Below are positions 17,830-28,732 of a stretch of DNA of 46,208 nt, in pieces. Positions within the stretch are counted from its first letter, which is position 1; every line of letters begins with the position of its first letter. The position numbers were made by a program, and so were the translations under genes. A model generated the notes under the pieces. It did no database searches, had not been told where the DNA came from, and saw nothing but the letters and a program-made list of their open reading frames with translations. The DNA is from Acidobacteriota bacterium (GTDB taxonomy: Bacteria > Acidobacteriota > Thermoanaerobaculia > UBA5066): NCBI GenBank assembly GCA_030278895.1, contig JARXKK010000008.1, positions 1 through 46,208 of the forward strand, in the 5' to 3' direction.

Positions 17830-18431
17830 GGGGACACCCCGGATATTCCGGCCGAGGCTTGTTTCTCTTCGGCCGCGCTGGGTCTTCCGTACACGATGGT
17901 GCGCGCAGTCGTGTCGTTCCGCGCGGCGACACGCGCGGCGGCGGCCGCGAGAGGCAGGCCGAGGCGGCCGAGATCGAGGACGGGGATGCCGCGCGCGAAA
18001 GCTTCGGCCTCGACTTCGGGCCGGGGACGCGGAGGTTCGGCATCGAGAACGGCGCTCCCGGTCCGCGCCGCAGCGTGCACGTCGCCGCGGCCCGCGTCGA
18101 GGACGAAGAGGGCGTTCGCCGGCTCCGGAGCGGCCTCGTGGGCTGCCGCGAACGTCGGGACGAGCACGAGGGGGATGCCGCACGCCCGCGCGAGCCCCCG
18201 CGCGAAGGCCAGTCCCGCCCGGAGCCCCGTGAAGGATCCCGGCCCCGAAATCACGGCGACGCGGTCGAGATCCCGGACCGTCAGGCGCAACTCAGCGAGA
18301 AGGGCAGCGGTCGCGAGCGGGAGGCTCTCGGCCGCGTTATGCGCCAGGGGTCGGGACGTTTCCGCGCCGTCGCCGTTTCCGGCGGCCAGCGACGGAAAAG
18401 GGGAGGCCGTGTCGAGCGAGAGGATGCGCAT
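17826..18431 (-). CDS. tsaB: tRNA threonylcarbamoyladenosine biosynthesis protein TsaB
   Basis: MRILSLDTASPFPSLA, ISGPGSFTGLRAGLAFARGLA. Confidence 0.92.
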   Translation of the reverse strand: MRILSLDTASPFPSLAAGNGDGAETSRPLAHNAAESLPLATAALLAELRLTVRDLDRVAVISGPGSFTGLRAGLAFARGLARACGIPLVLVPTFAAAHEAAPEPANALFVLDAGRGDVHAAARTGSAVLDAEPPRPRPEVEAEAFARGIPVLDLGRLGLPLAAAAARVAARNDTTARTIVYGRPSAAEEKQASAGISGVSP

Positions 18432-18445
18432 CCGCGGCGTTCCTC

Positions 18446-18457
18446 GATGCTAGCATC
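18446..18457. promoter_or_regulatory. Symmetric divergent -10 element, tsaB(-)/mutS(+)
   Basis: Perfect 12-bp palindrome GATGCTAGCATC in the 37-bp gap; TAGCAT reads as a -10 on both strands and the two copies share the central TA. Confidence 0.5.
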
Positions 18458-18468
18458 CCCGGCTCCAC

Positions 18469-21092
<2,624 letters not shown>

Positions 21093-21096
<4 letters not shown>

Positions 21097-22145
21097 CGTC
21101 GCGCTTCGTGTTCGGTCTCGCGGGCCCCACGCTGCTCGATTCGGAGCGTGCGCTGCTCGCCGCGCTGCGGCCTCTCGGCATTTTCCTTTCTAAGCAAAAT
21201 CTTCTATCGGCCTCGCAGGCTGCGTCTCTGCTCGAGGCGCTGAGAGGGTCGTTTGTTCCTGCGCCTCTTCTCTTCCTCTCCCAGGAAGGCGGCAGCGAGG
21301 ATCCTCTTGGCCCGCTGCTGGGAACGCCTTCTTCTTCCGCCGCCGCGTGCGCGGCGGCGGGCACGGATCGCGTGCACGAGAGCGCGTACCTGATGGGGCG
21401 CGCGGCGCGCCTCCTCGGCTTCGACGTGGACCTCGCGCCCGTCCTCGACCTCGGGCAGCCGGGAACGGGGGCCGTCGTCCTCGAGGGGCGCTGCTTCGGA
21501 TTTCACGCCGAGGACGTCGTTCTCTCGGGGATGATGTTCCTGCACGGTCTGGCGCGCGCGGGCCTTGCGGCGGGAGTGAAGCACTTCCCGGGGCTCGGGA
21601 GGGCAGGCACGGACACGCGCGTGTCGCGGCCGGTGATCGACGCTCACGACGTCGACCTCATGGTCACGGACGTTGCGCCCTTCACGAAACTCGCGCGGGG
21701 AGCGGAGTGCGTCGTGGTCGGACACGGGGCATACCCGGGCTTCACGGGAGACGACACGCCGGCGTCTGTCTCGCCGAAACTGCTTGGAGTCCTGCGTGGG
21801 CCGGTGAGGTTCGAGGGCGTTTCGCTCGCGGACGATCTCGTCAAGGGGGCGCTCGACGGAACGCTACCCGAGCGCGCCGAGCGCGCGGCGCGGGCCGGAT
21901 GCGACGCCCTGATTGTTTCGGGGCGGAGCGACTCGTGGCAAGAATGCGCGGCCCGCGTCGCGGAGCTGGGCGACGACGCGGCGCGCGACGCACGCTTCGC
22001 CGCTCTCCGCCGCCGCGTCGCGGACGCGCCGCGTCCGCAATTCACGGAAGAGGCATGGACGGCGCTGGCGAAGGAGGCGTCTGATTTCGCCGAATTAATG
22101 TCGAAGCCCCGGGAGAAGAGAAAGGACCCCCTCTTCCCCTTCTAA
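21093..22145 (+). CDS. GH3 family (NagZ-like) protein, divergent active site
   Basis: ATGA overlap with mutS; GIFLSKQNLLSASQAASLLEALR, GVKHFPGLGRAGTDTRVSRPVID, VRFEGVSLADDLVKGAL. Confidence 0.82.
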
Positions 22146-22169
22146 GAAATCCCCGGTTCTTTTCTTCTC
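22113..22169. terminator. Possible stem-loop between convergent GH3 and ssb
   Basis: GAGAAGAGAAAGGACC pairs with GGTTCTTTTCTTCTC, about 15 bp with one bulged G and one G-U pair, 26-nt loop; left arm lies in the GH3 3' end. No clean T-tract. Confidence 0.4.
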
Positions 22170-22200
22170 TTCAGCAGAGAATTCCCGGTCTTCTCTCTTC

Positions 22201-22632
22201 CTAGAACGGAACGTCGTCGTCCGCGTCGCCGCCACTCGCGGCCGCGTCCGGAACCGCCGGACTCGACGCCCCCGAAGCGCCCGCGCCGTCGGGACGCCCG
22301 CCGAGCATCTTCATGTCCCGGGCCTTGATCTCGGTGGCGTAGCGCTTCTGGCCCGACTCCTTGTCGTCCCAGGTGCGCGTCTGGAGCGCGCCTTCGATGT
22401 AGACGAGGCGTCCCTTGGACAGGTAGCGCTCGCAGATGCTCGCGAGCTTGTCGAACGCGACGACCGTGTGCCACTCGGTCTTTTCCTGTTTCTGTCCGCT
22501 CGCGCGGTCGTTCCACGTTTCCGTCGTGGCGATGCGCAGGCGCGCGATGGGCACGCCGCCCGTCGTCGCGCGCATCTCCGGGTCTGCCCCGAGGTGTCCG
22601 ATGAGGATGACCTTGTTCACGGATCCAGCCAT
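22201..22632 (-). CDS. ssb: Single-stranded DNA-binding protein
   Basis: SVNKVILIGHLGADPEMR, TEWHTVVAFDKLASICERYLSKGRLVYIEGALQTRTW, C-terminal tip DDDVPF. Confidence 0.97.
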   Translation of the reverse strand: MAGSVNKVILIGHLGADPEMRATTGGVPIARLRIATTETWNDRASGQKQEKTEWHTVVAFDKLASICERYLSKGRLVYIEGALQTRTWDDKESGQKRYATEIKARDMKMLGGRPDGAGASGASSPAVPDAAASGGDADDDVPF

Positions 22633-22656
22633 GGGAATGTCCTCCGATCGCCGTGG

Positions 22657-22666
22657 ATCCTACAAT
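22657..22666. promoter_or_regulatory. Overlapping divergent -10 elements, ssb(-)/murJ(+)
   Basis: ATCCTACAAT: TACAAT on the plus strand (22661-22666) and TAGGAT on the minus strand (22662-22657) share the central TA. Confidence 0.5.
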
Positions 22667-22675
22667 CGGTCCGGT

Positions 22676-24241
22676 TTGAGCGACACGCGAAATCTGGTTC
22701 GGTCCACCTGGGGCATCACCGCGTGGACGGTGGTCTCCCGTGTGGCGGGGTTCCTGCGCGACGCGACGATCGCCCGGTTCCTCGGGGCGTCGGCCGCGTC
22801 CGACGCGTTCTACACGGCGCTCCGGATCCCGAACACGTTTCGGGCGATCGTGGGGGAGGGCGGCCTCCCCGGGGCATTCGTCCCGATGGCGAAGAAGGTC
22901 GCGCGCGAGAGGCCCGGCGAGGAGGGCGTCTACGCGGGCCGAATGCTCGTGCTCCTCGTCTGCGTCCTCGTCGGGATCGTGACGCTCGGGATCGTCTTCG
23001 CGGAGCCCGTCGTCGCCCTCTTCGCGAACGGCTTCAAGGCGACCCCCGGGAAGTTCGAGCTGACGGTCCGCCTGACGCGCTGGATGTTCCCGTACATCCT
23101 CCTCGTCTCGGTGGCCGCCCTTCTGGAAGCCTTCCTCAACGCGAAGGGCTTTTTCCAGCTTTCCGCGGCCACTCCCATCCTCTGGAACCTCGCGATCGTG
23201 GCGTCCGCATGGCTTCTCGCGCCCGCCGGCGTGTCGCCGGTCGTGGCGCTCACGGTGGGCGTCCTCGTCGGAGGCGGCCTCCAGGTCGCGCTGCAGGGGC
23301 CGGCGGTGCGGCGCCTCGGACTCAGGTTCTCGGGCTCGCCCTTCCGCGACGCCCACGTGAAACGCACGGCCCTCCAGATCGCGCCGCGCCTCTACGGCTC
23401 CGGCGTCGGGCAGCTGTCTCTCGTCGTTTCGACCCGGACGCTCGCGGCGCTCGGCGACGCTTTCGTCACGTACAACTTCTGCGCCTTCCGCATCGTGGAC
23501 TTCGTCCTCGGCGGCTTCGTCGTGTCGCTCACCCGGACGATCCTGCCCTCGCTGTCCGACCAGGCGCTCGAGAAGGACCGCTCGACCTATAAGGCGACCG
23601 TCGGGTTCGCGCTGCGTCTCATCGGGTTCGTGACGATCCCGTCGATGGTGGGCCTCATGCTCCTCGCTTCCCCGGTCGTTGACGTCATCTTCCGCCGCGG
23701 GCGGTTCGGCGTCCTCGACGTCGAAAAGACGGCGCTCGCCGTCGTGTTCTTCGCCGTCGGTCTCTACGCGGCCGCGGGGGTGAAAATCGTCACTCAGGCG
23801 TTCTACGCGCTCCACGACACGCGAACGCCGGTGATCGTCGCCACGTTCGACCTCGCGGTCTTCTGGGTGATGTGCGTATGGCTCGCGAAGTCCATGCAGC
23901 ACGCGGGGGTCGCCCTCGCCACGGCGGCCGGGTTCTGGATCAACTTTCTCGTGCTCCTCTTCCTCCTCCGGAAGCGGCTGGGCGGTATGGGGGGGCGCGC
24001 GGTCCTCGAGTCGCTGTTCCGCCTCCTCCTCGCGAGCCTCGCGATGGGCGCGGTCGTCTGGGCCGTGTCGGCGAAGCTCGTGCCCTACCGGATGATCTGG
24101 AACTTCCCGATGCGGATCGGCTGGGTTGCGGCCGTGGCGGCGCTCGGAGCGGTCTCTTTCGTGGCGTTCGCGAACGCGCTTCGCGCACCGGAGGTGGGCG
24201 AGGTGCTCGGCGCGCTGCGGCGGAAGAAGGCTTCCTCTTGA
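22676..24241 (+). CDS. murJ: Lipid II flippase MurJ
   Basis: TTG start proposed, giving LSDTRNLVRSTWGITAWTVVSRVAGFLRDATIARFLGASAASDAFYTALRIPNTFRAIVGEGGLPGAFVP; ATG at 22637 is the alternative start. Confidence 0.92.
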   Translation: MSDTRNLVRSTWGITAWTVVSRVAGFLRDATIARFLGASAASDAFYTALRIPNTFRAIVGEGGLPGAFVPMAKKVARERPGEEGVYAGRMLVLLVCVLVGIVTLGIVFAEPVVALFANGFKATPGKFELTVRLTRWMFPYILLVSVAALLEAFLNAKGFFQLSAATPILWNLAIVASAWLLAPAGVSPVVALTVGVLVGGGLQVALQGPAVRRLGLRFSGSPFRDAHVKRTALQIAPRLYGSGVGQLSLVVSTRTLAALGDAFVTYNFCAFRIVDFVLGGFVVSLTRTILPSLSDQALEKDRSTYKATVGFALRLIGFVTIPSMVGLMLLASPVVDVIFRRGRFGVLDVEKTALAVVFFAVGLYAAAGVKIVTQAFYALHDTRTPVIVATFDLAVFWVMCVWLAKSMQHAGVALATAAGFWINFLVLLFLLRKRLGGMGGRAVLESLFRLLLASLAMGAVVWAVSAKLVPYRMIWNFPMRIGWVAAVAALGAVSFVAFANALRAPEVGEVLGALRRKKASS

Positions 24242-24266
24242 CCGCACGGGGTCAGGTTCGTATGGT
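24238..24266 (+). promoter_or_regulatory. Sigma70-like promoter at the murJ 3' end
   Basis: TTGACC (24238-24243), 17-bp spacer, TATGGT (24261-24266), followed 6 nt later by ATG at 24273. Confidence 0.6.
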
Positions 24267-24272
24267 TGCCGT

Positions 24273-24398
24273 ATGAAGAAATTCAAGGCGGTTCAGGGAC
24301 CAAAGACGCTACCGAAGAGTCTCGGTGCCGGACGGGGAAAGACCGCCAACGGCGGAAGCCGCGCAGAGAAACTTCTGGCCGGTTTCGGCTCCTCGTAG
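24273..24398 (+). CDS. Putative leaderless 41-aa basic small protein
   Basis: MKKFKAVQGPKTLPKSLGAGRGKTANGGSRAEKLLAGFGSS, directly downstream of a promoter with near-consensus spacing. Confidence 0.45.
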   Translation: MKKFKAVQGPKTLPKSLGAGRGKTANGGSRAEKLLAGFGSS

Positions 24399-24483
24399 CA
24401 GAGCGATTGCGACGCTCGACGTGCGCGACTTCGGGGCCGTGGCGCTCAAGGGATCGCCGAAGCTCTATCCGCGCGACCTCTGA
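24394..24483 (+). pseudogene. Possible gene remnant (C-terminal fragment only)
   Basis: Start-less frame ending ...SRAIATLDVRDFGAVALKGSPKLYPRDL-stop; protein-like composition in an otherwise non-coding gap. Confidence 0.25.
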
Positions 24484-24500
24484 GCCGTGATGAACCCCCG

Positions 24501-24531
24501 AAACGAAAACGCCCGCCTTGCCGGCGGGCGT
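24501..24531 (-). terminator. Rho-independent terminator of the secreted HELAEAMTDP gene
   Basis: Perfect 9-bp stem ACGCCCGCC/GGCGGGCGT with TTGCC loop; on the minus strand followed by TTTCGTTT. Confidence 0.8.
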
Positions 24532-24562
24532 CAGGAGTGGAGAAAGATGAGGTCAGTCGAGG

Positions 24563-25519
24563 CTAGAGTCCGCCGATGCAGCCTCTCTGACCGCTGCTGT
24601 TCGGATAACCGGTCCCCGCGGTGAAGGCCTTGTTCGACCACTCGCCCTGGATCTTCCACCTCGAGCCGTTGCTGAAGGTCACGAGCGGGCCGCCGAACGT
24701 CCACGCGCACTTGTCGCCGTTCTCGGCACCCGAGGAGTCGTACCACGCGCCAGGGTTGGCGGGGTCCGTCATCGCCTCGGCGAGCTCGTGACCGGACACG
24801 TTTGCAATGGCGGCGAGCCCCTGCGAGTGAAGCCCGGACGTGTCGCCCGGATCGCAACCCGGATCGCCGTCCAGCTTCCAGAAGAACGCGAACTGCACGG
24901 GAACGCCGCTGCAGCTTCCCGCGCTGTGCCACGCGCAGTAACCGGCGTTGCCGCGCGGGACGTCCGTGTAGACGGCGTAGTACCCGTTCCCCAAGGGATC
25001 TGGGTTCGTGATCACTTTGCAGACCTCGGCGAGGATCGCTCCGGTATTGCCGCCCCCGGACGCGGCCGTCGGGTCAATGACGTATCCCTGATACGTCGAG
25101 CCCGTTCCGACGAAGCCGTTCGTGCCCGAGTACTCCGTGTTCGTCCCCGCGTAGGCGCTGCCGCCGAATCCCGCGTACCAGCTGTCCATTCCCGTGATCT
25201 TGTCGCCGGCGTTCGTATTCCAGGACGTGCCCCAGAAGATGGCCTTCGTCGTCGACGACTGCATGATCTTCCCGCCGTGGTACGTCATGTTCGCGGTGCG
25301 CCGGGCGAGAGCCTGGCGGGCGATCGCCTTCTCACTTTCCTCCCGGGTCAGGAAGATGTGCGTCGGCGCCTCTTCGAAGGCGATGACCCCGGGATCGAGC
25401 TCGGCGATTGCGGCGTCGTCGTCCGGCCGGACGACCTGGATATCCTCGGAGAGAGCCGGCCCCGCCACGAGGGCGAGAGCCGCTGCGAACGTGACCCCTA
25501 AAATCAAGCCCTTCTTCAT
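24563..25519 (-). CDS. Secreted EXORDIUM/metalloprotease-like protein with HELAEAMTDP motif
   Basis: Signal peptide MKKGLILGVTFAAALALVAGPALSE; GNAGYCAWHSA, NVSGHELAEAMTDPANPGAWYDSSGAENGDKCAW. Confidence 0.65.
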   Translation of the reverse strand: MKKGLILGVTFAAALALVAGPALSEDIQVVRPDDDAAIAELDPGVIAFEEAPTHIFLTREESEKAIARQALARRTANMTYHGGKIMQSSTTKAIFWGTSWNTNAGDKITGMDSWYAGFGGSAYAGTNTEYSGTNGFVGTGSTYQGYVIDPTAASGGGNTGAILAEVCKVITNPDPLGNGYYAVYTDVPRGNAGYCAWHSAGSCSGVPVQFAFFWKLDGDPGCDPGDTSGLHSQGLAAIANVSGHELAEAMTDPANPGAWYDSSGAENGDKCAWTFGGPLVTFSNGSRWKIQGEWSNKAFTAGTGYPNSSGQRGCIGGL

Positions 25520-25696
25520 CGCTTCTCCTCCTGAACGATCGAATCTCGCCGGGACGATGGCTGGTCGGACGGGCAGCGAGTACCCCGCTCGAGGCCTCGA
25601 GGTTGTTTGCTCGCTAGACACGCTAACAGAGAAGAAGACTCCGTCTCAACGAAAATCCGACGGGCTGAGCCGCCGCGCCCCCTGAATTTCCGTCCC

Positions 25697-26596
25697 CTAC
25701 AGAATCTCGATCGGGACCGGGGCGAAGCAGAGGACGAAGATCAGGAGCACGGCCGCGGCGATCAGCTTCCTCCGGTCGTCGAGGGGCTCGTCCTCGTTCA
25801 GGACCCGCGGGTGGCGGATGCCCGTGAAGAGCGTGAAGAGCACCCACACCCACCACCCCGGCCATTTCAGCCCGAGGACCGCGAGGACGACGAGGAGCGG
25901 GATCGCGATGAAGCGCTGAAAGCGCCCGAAGACGGCGTAAATCGTGTGCCCGCCGTCGAGCTGTCCGAGCGGCAGGAGGTTCAGCGCCGTCACGAACAGA
26001 CCGAACCATGCGGCGAGGAACGTCGGGTGCTCGATGACTTGAAAGCTGGTGTACGTCTTTCCAAGAAGGAGTTTCTGAGATAGCTGAATGAGGAGCGGAT
26101 AGTGGAAGACTCTCGTGTCCGGCGCCAAAATCGCGACTTCATTCCAGCGTGACTTTCCTACGCTCCACGCCAGGAGCGGCAAGGTGACGAGAAACCCGGC
26201 GATCGGCCCCGCGACCGCCATGTCGAAGAGTTCCTTCTTGTTTCGGATCGGCTCGCGAATGCGAATGAAGGCGCCCATCGTTCCGACGAGCGACGGGAAC
26301 GGAATGAAGTAGGGCGGAGAGACGTCGATGCCGTATCGGCGGCACGTCAGATAGTGGCCCATTTCGTGACTCATGAGGATCGCCAGGAGTGGCAGCGAAA
26401 ACGTCACACACCCTCTAAGAAGAAGCGCCGCGAACGGCACGCTGGGCGCAAGCAGGCGCGGATCGAATCCAGCGGCCATCTCCGCCCCGACGTAAGTCGT
26501 CGTCATGAACGTCAGAGCCAATAGCAGCACGTGCAGCCACCACCGCTCCTTCCGCCGCGGCACGGTGGCCGGGGCCGGCGCCCAGACTTCGCTCAT
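25697..26596 (-). CDS. Site-2-protease-like M50 family membrane metalloprotease
   Basis: ILMSHEMGHYLTCRRYGI (HExxH), multiple TM segments, LNLLPLGQLDGGHTIYAVFG. Confidence 0.92.
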   Translation of the reverse strand: MSEVWAPAPATVPRRKERWWLHVLLLALTFMTTTYVGAEMAAGFDPRLLAPSVPFAALLLRGCVTFSLPLLAILMSHEMGHYLTCRRYGIDVSPPYFIPFPSLVGTMGAFIRIREPIRNKKELFDMAVAGPIAGFLVTLPLLAWSVGKSRWNEVAILAPDTRVFHYPLLIQLSQKLLLGKTYTSFQVIEHPTFLAAWFGLFVTALNLLPLGQLDGGHTIYAVFGRFQRFIAIPLLVVLAVLGLKWPGWWVWVLFTLFTGIRHPRVLNEDEPLDDRRKLIAAAVLLIFVLCFAPVPIEIL

Positions 26597-26600
26597 CTGC

Positions 26601-26930
26601 TCAGGACTGCGGGCCGGTGGAGGGCGTGCCGGACGGGGGAGCCTTGGCCTCGGCCGGACCGGTCATGTCGCGCAACTCCTTGCCCGGCTTGAAGCGGATC
26701 GTGAAGCCGGGGGGAATCTGAACTTCCTCGGTGGGGCGCTTTGGGTTTCGCCCGATCCCACGCTTGCGGGGTTTGACCAGGAACACGCCGAAGCCACGCA
26801 GCTCGATGCGTTCGCCGCGCGACAGGGCTTGTCGCAGCACGTCGATGATGGTCTCGACGGCCTGCGTCGCCTTCTGGCGCGGCACATGAGCCGCCTCGGC
26901 TACGGCGTTGATGATGTCGTTCTTGATCAC
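26601..26930 (-). CDS. HU/IHF family DNA-binding protein
   Basis: IINAVAEAAHVPRQKATQAVETIIDVLRQALSRGERIELRGFGVFLVKPRKRGIGRNPKRPTEEVQIPPGFTIRFKPGKEL. Confidence 0.93.
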   Translation of the reverse strand: MIKNDIINAVAEAAHVPRQKATQAVETIIDVLRQALSRGERIELRGFGVFLVKPRKRGIGRNPKRPTEEVQIPPGFTIRFKPGKELRDMTGPAEAKAPPSGTPSTGPQS

Positions 26931-26997
26931 GGCCTAGGAGTCTACCTGTCCTCGGGCATCTCGTTCAAATCGCGTCGGTTGGGCCGCTCGGGACCGG

Positions 26998-28278
26998 TTA
27001 GAGGCGGCCGAGGCGCCGTTTCAGCAGGACGATCTCGAGGGCCGTGGCCGCCATCGCCGCAAGGCGCTTGAGGGCAGGCACCGAGGGCGGCTTCTCGCCG
27101 GACTGCGCCTCGCCGTAAAGGTACAGAACGGTCTTTCCCCTGAGATTGACGGGCACGACGGCCATCAGTCCGAGGCCGTCCGACTCGAGCGCCCGAAGAG
27201 TCGACGCCGTTCCGGGCAGGTCGGGCTGCGGTCCCACGTAGAACCCCTCCGTGTTTCGCAGCGTCGCGAAGACCGACGGTTCGGTGTCGGGCATCTGGAA
27301 AGACGCGAGACCCGGTGCCGCCGGCCGGGACGCCCATCCGCGGACGTGATCCGGATACGCGACGAAGAGGGCCGCGCGCCCCACGTGCCGGAGGGACTGC
27401 TCGAGGACGGCGTCGGCGATGTCGTCGCGACTTTGCGCCGCCCCGAGCTTCGCGACGAGCAGGTCTTCTCCGGCAAGCTCGGCGGCTTCCTCCGCCCCTG
27501 CCGGATCCTCGAGCCGCTGCGGAAATTCCATCGAGTCGGGCTCCGGATCGAGCGATTCGAGCGGATCCTCGAAGATCTCGGCCTGCATCCGCTGCGCGTT
27601 GGCCGCGAGCGAAGACGCGGGCGAGAGATCCGCCGCGGATTGCCACGGATCGCCCTGATCGAGGCGCCGCGCGCGCTGCGGATACGGCGACGTGAGATCG
27701 GGCGGCGGCGGGGGAACGACCTTCAGGACGGTCAGGTCCGGCCGGCTCCTCGGGCGCGGCAGCCGTGTCGGCTGCGTGGGTTCGTCCGTGTCCGCCTCGG
27801 GGGGTGGCTGGGTTTCCCGCAGGTACGCGGCCGCCGAGAGATAACGCGGCTCGACGTCGGCCGCGTAGTAGCGGTAGAGGAGCGCGTAGACGCGCACCTC
27901 GAGCGCCGCGTGAGGAACGATCCGGAATCCCGTCAGCGCCGCGAGCTCGTCGAGAGCCGCAAGGTCGCCGGGATCGCGCATGGCGACGGCCAGGCTTCGC
28001 CCCTGCTTGCGGAAAGGCACGGCGTGCAGGCGCTGGGCCACACGGCCCGGCACGAGCCTGAGGACGTCGGCCCGGATCTGTTCGAGAGCGTCCGGCGACG
28101 CGGGCGGGACGCGGTGCTGGACCGAGAGGCCGTGGAGGATGACCTCCTCGGAGCCCCCCTCCTCCAGGAGCGCCGTCCCGAACCGTCCTTTCTGCCGGGC
28201 CTGCCTGAGGACAGCACGGTGCCTCTGCTCGTCCGTGATGAGCGTCTTTTCGAGGAGGAGGTCGCCCAGTCGCGGCAT
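26998..28278 (-). CDS. MshEN/GspE-N-terminal-domain protein without ATPase, with GAF-like C-terminus
   Basis: [57 protein letters not shown]; no Walker A motif; C-terminal [15 protein letters not shown]...[22 protein letters not shown]. Confidence 0.65.
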   Translation of the reverse strand: MPRLGDLLLEKTLITDEQRHRAVLRQARQKGRFGTALLEEGGSEEVILHGLSVQHRVPPASPDALEQIRADVLRLVPGRVAQRLHAVPFRKQGRSLAVAMRDPGDLAALDELAALTGFRIVPHAALEVRVYALLYRYYAADVEPRYLSAAAYLRETQPPPEADTDEPTQPTRLPRPRSRPDLTVLKVVPPPPPDLTSPYPQRARRLDQGDPWQSAADLSPASSLAANAQRMQAEIFEDPLESLDPEPDSMEFPQRLEDPAGAEEAAELAGEDLLVAKLGAAQSRDDIADAVLEQSLRHVGRAALFVAYPDHVRGWASRPAAPGLASFQMPDTEPSVFATLRNTEGFYVGPQPDLPGTASTLRALESDGLGLMAVVPVNLRGKTVLYLYGEAQSGEKPPSVPALKRLAAMAATALEIVLLKRRLGRL

Positions 28279-28327
28279 GATCGTTCGAAATCCAGTTTAC
28301 ACCGCGGCTCCCTGTAGAATCGTGCGT

Positions 28328-28732
28328 ATGAGCGACCGGCCCATCCGCGTTCTCGTCGCGAAGCCCGGCCTCGACGGGCACGACCGCGGGGCGAAGGTCA
28401 TCGCGCGCGCGCTGCGCGACGCCGGCATGGAAGTCATCTACTCGGGACTCCGGCAGACGCCGAAACAGATCGCGGCGGCCGCCGTCCAGGAAGACGTCGA
28501 CGTCGTCGGGATTTCCATCCTGTCCGGCGCCCACAACGTGCTCGTCCCCGAGGTGATCGACGCGCTCCGGGAAGCCGGCGGCGAAGGGATCGCCGTCGTC
28601 GTGGGCGGCATCATTCCCGAGAAGGACATTGCTCCGCTCAAGGCCCGGGGCGTGCGCGACATTTTCCTTCCGGGGACCACCACGGGTGCCACGGTCGACG
28701 CGATCCGCCGCCTCGCGGGCGAGCGGGCGTGA
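28328..28732 (+). CDS. Methylmalonyl-CoA mutase cobalamin-binding subunit/domain protein
   Basis: [41 protein letters not shown] (DxHxxG), [19 protein letters not shown]. Confidence 0.92.
   Translation: MSDRPIRVLVAKPGLDGHDRGAKVIARALRDAGMEVIYSGLRQTPKQIAAAAVQEDVDVVGISILSGAHNVLVPEVIDALREAGGEGIAVVVGGIIPEKDIAPLKARGVRDIFLPGTTTGATVDAIRRLAGERA

Noticed and set aside
22142-24286. 714-aa minus-strand ORF opposite murJ
   Set aside because: Arg/His/Glu-rich shadow ORF overlapping ssb in a different frame; MurJ motifs are on the other strand.
24266-24490. 74-aa ORF overlapping the small ORF
   Set aside because: Out-of-frame, Arg/Ser-rich, starts only 7 nt upstream of the better-supported 41-aa ORF.
25588-25601. 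14-bp palindrome CTCGAGGCCTCGAG in the leader of the secreted protein gene
   Set aside because: CTCGAG-type words are frequent by chance in this GC-rich sequence; no second informative copy, so not claimed as a site.
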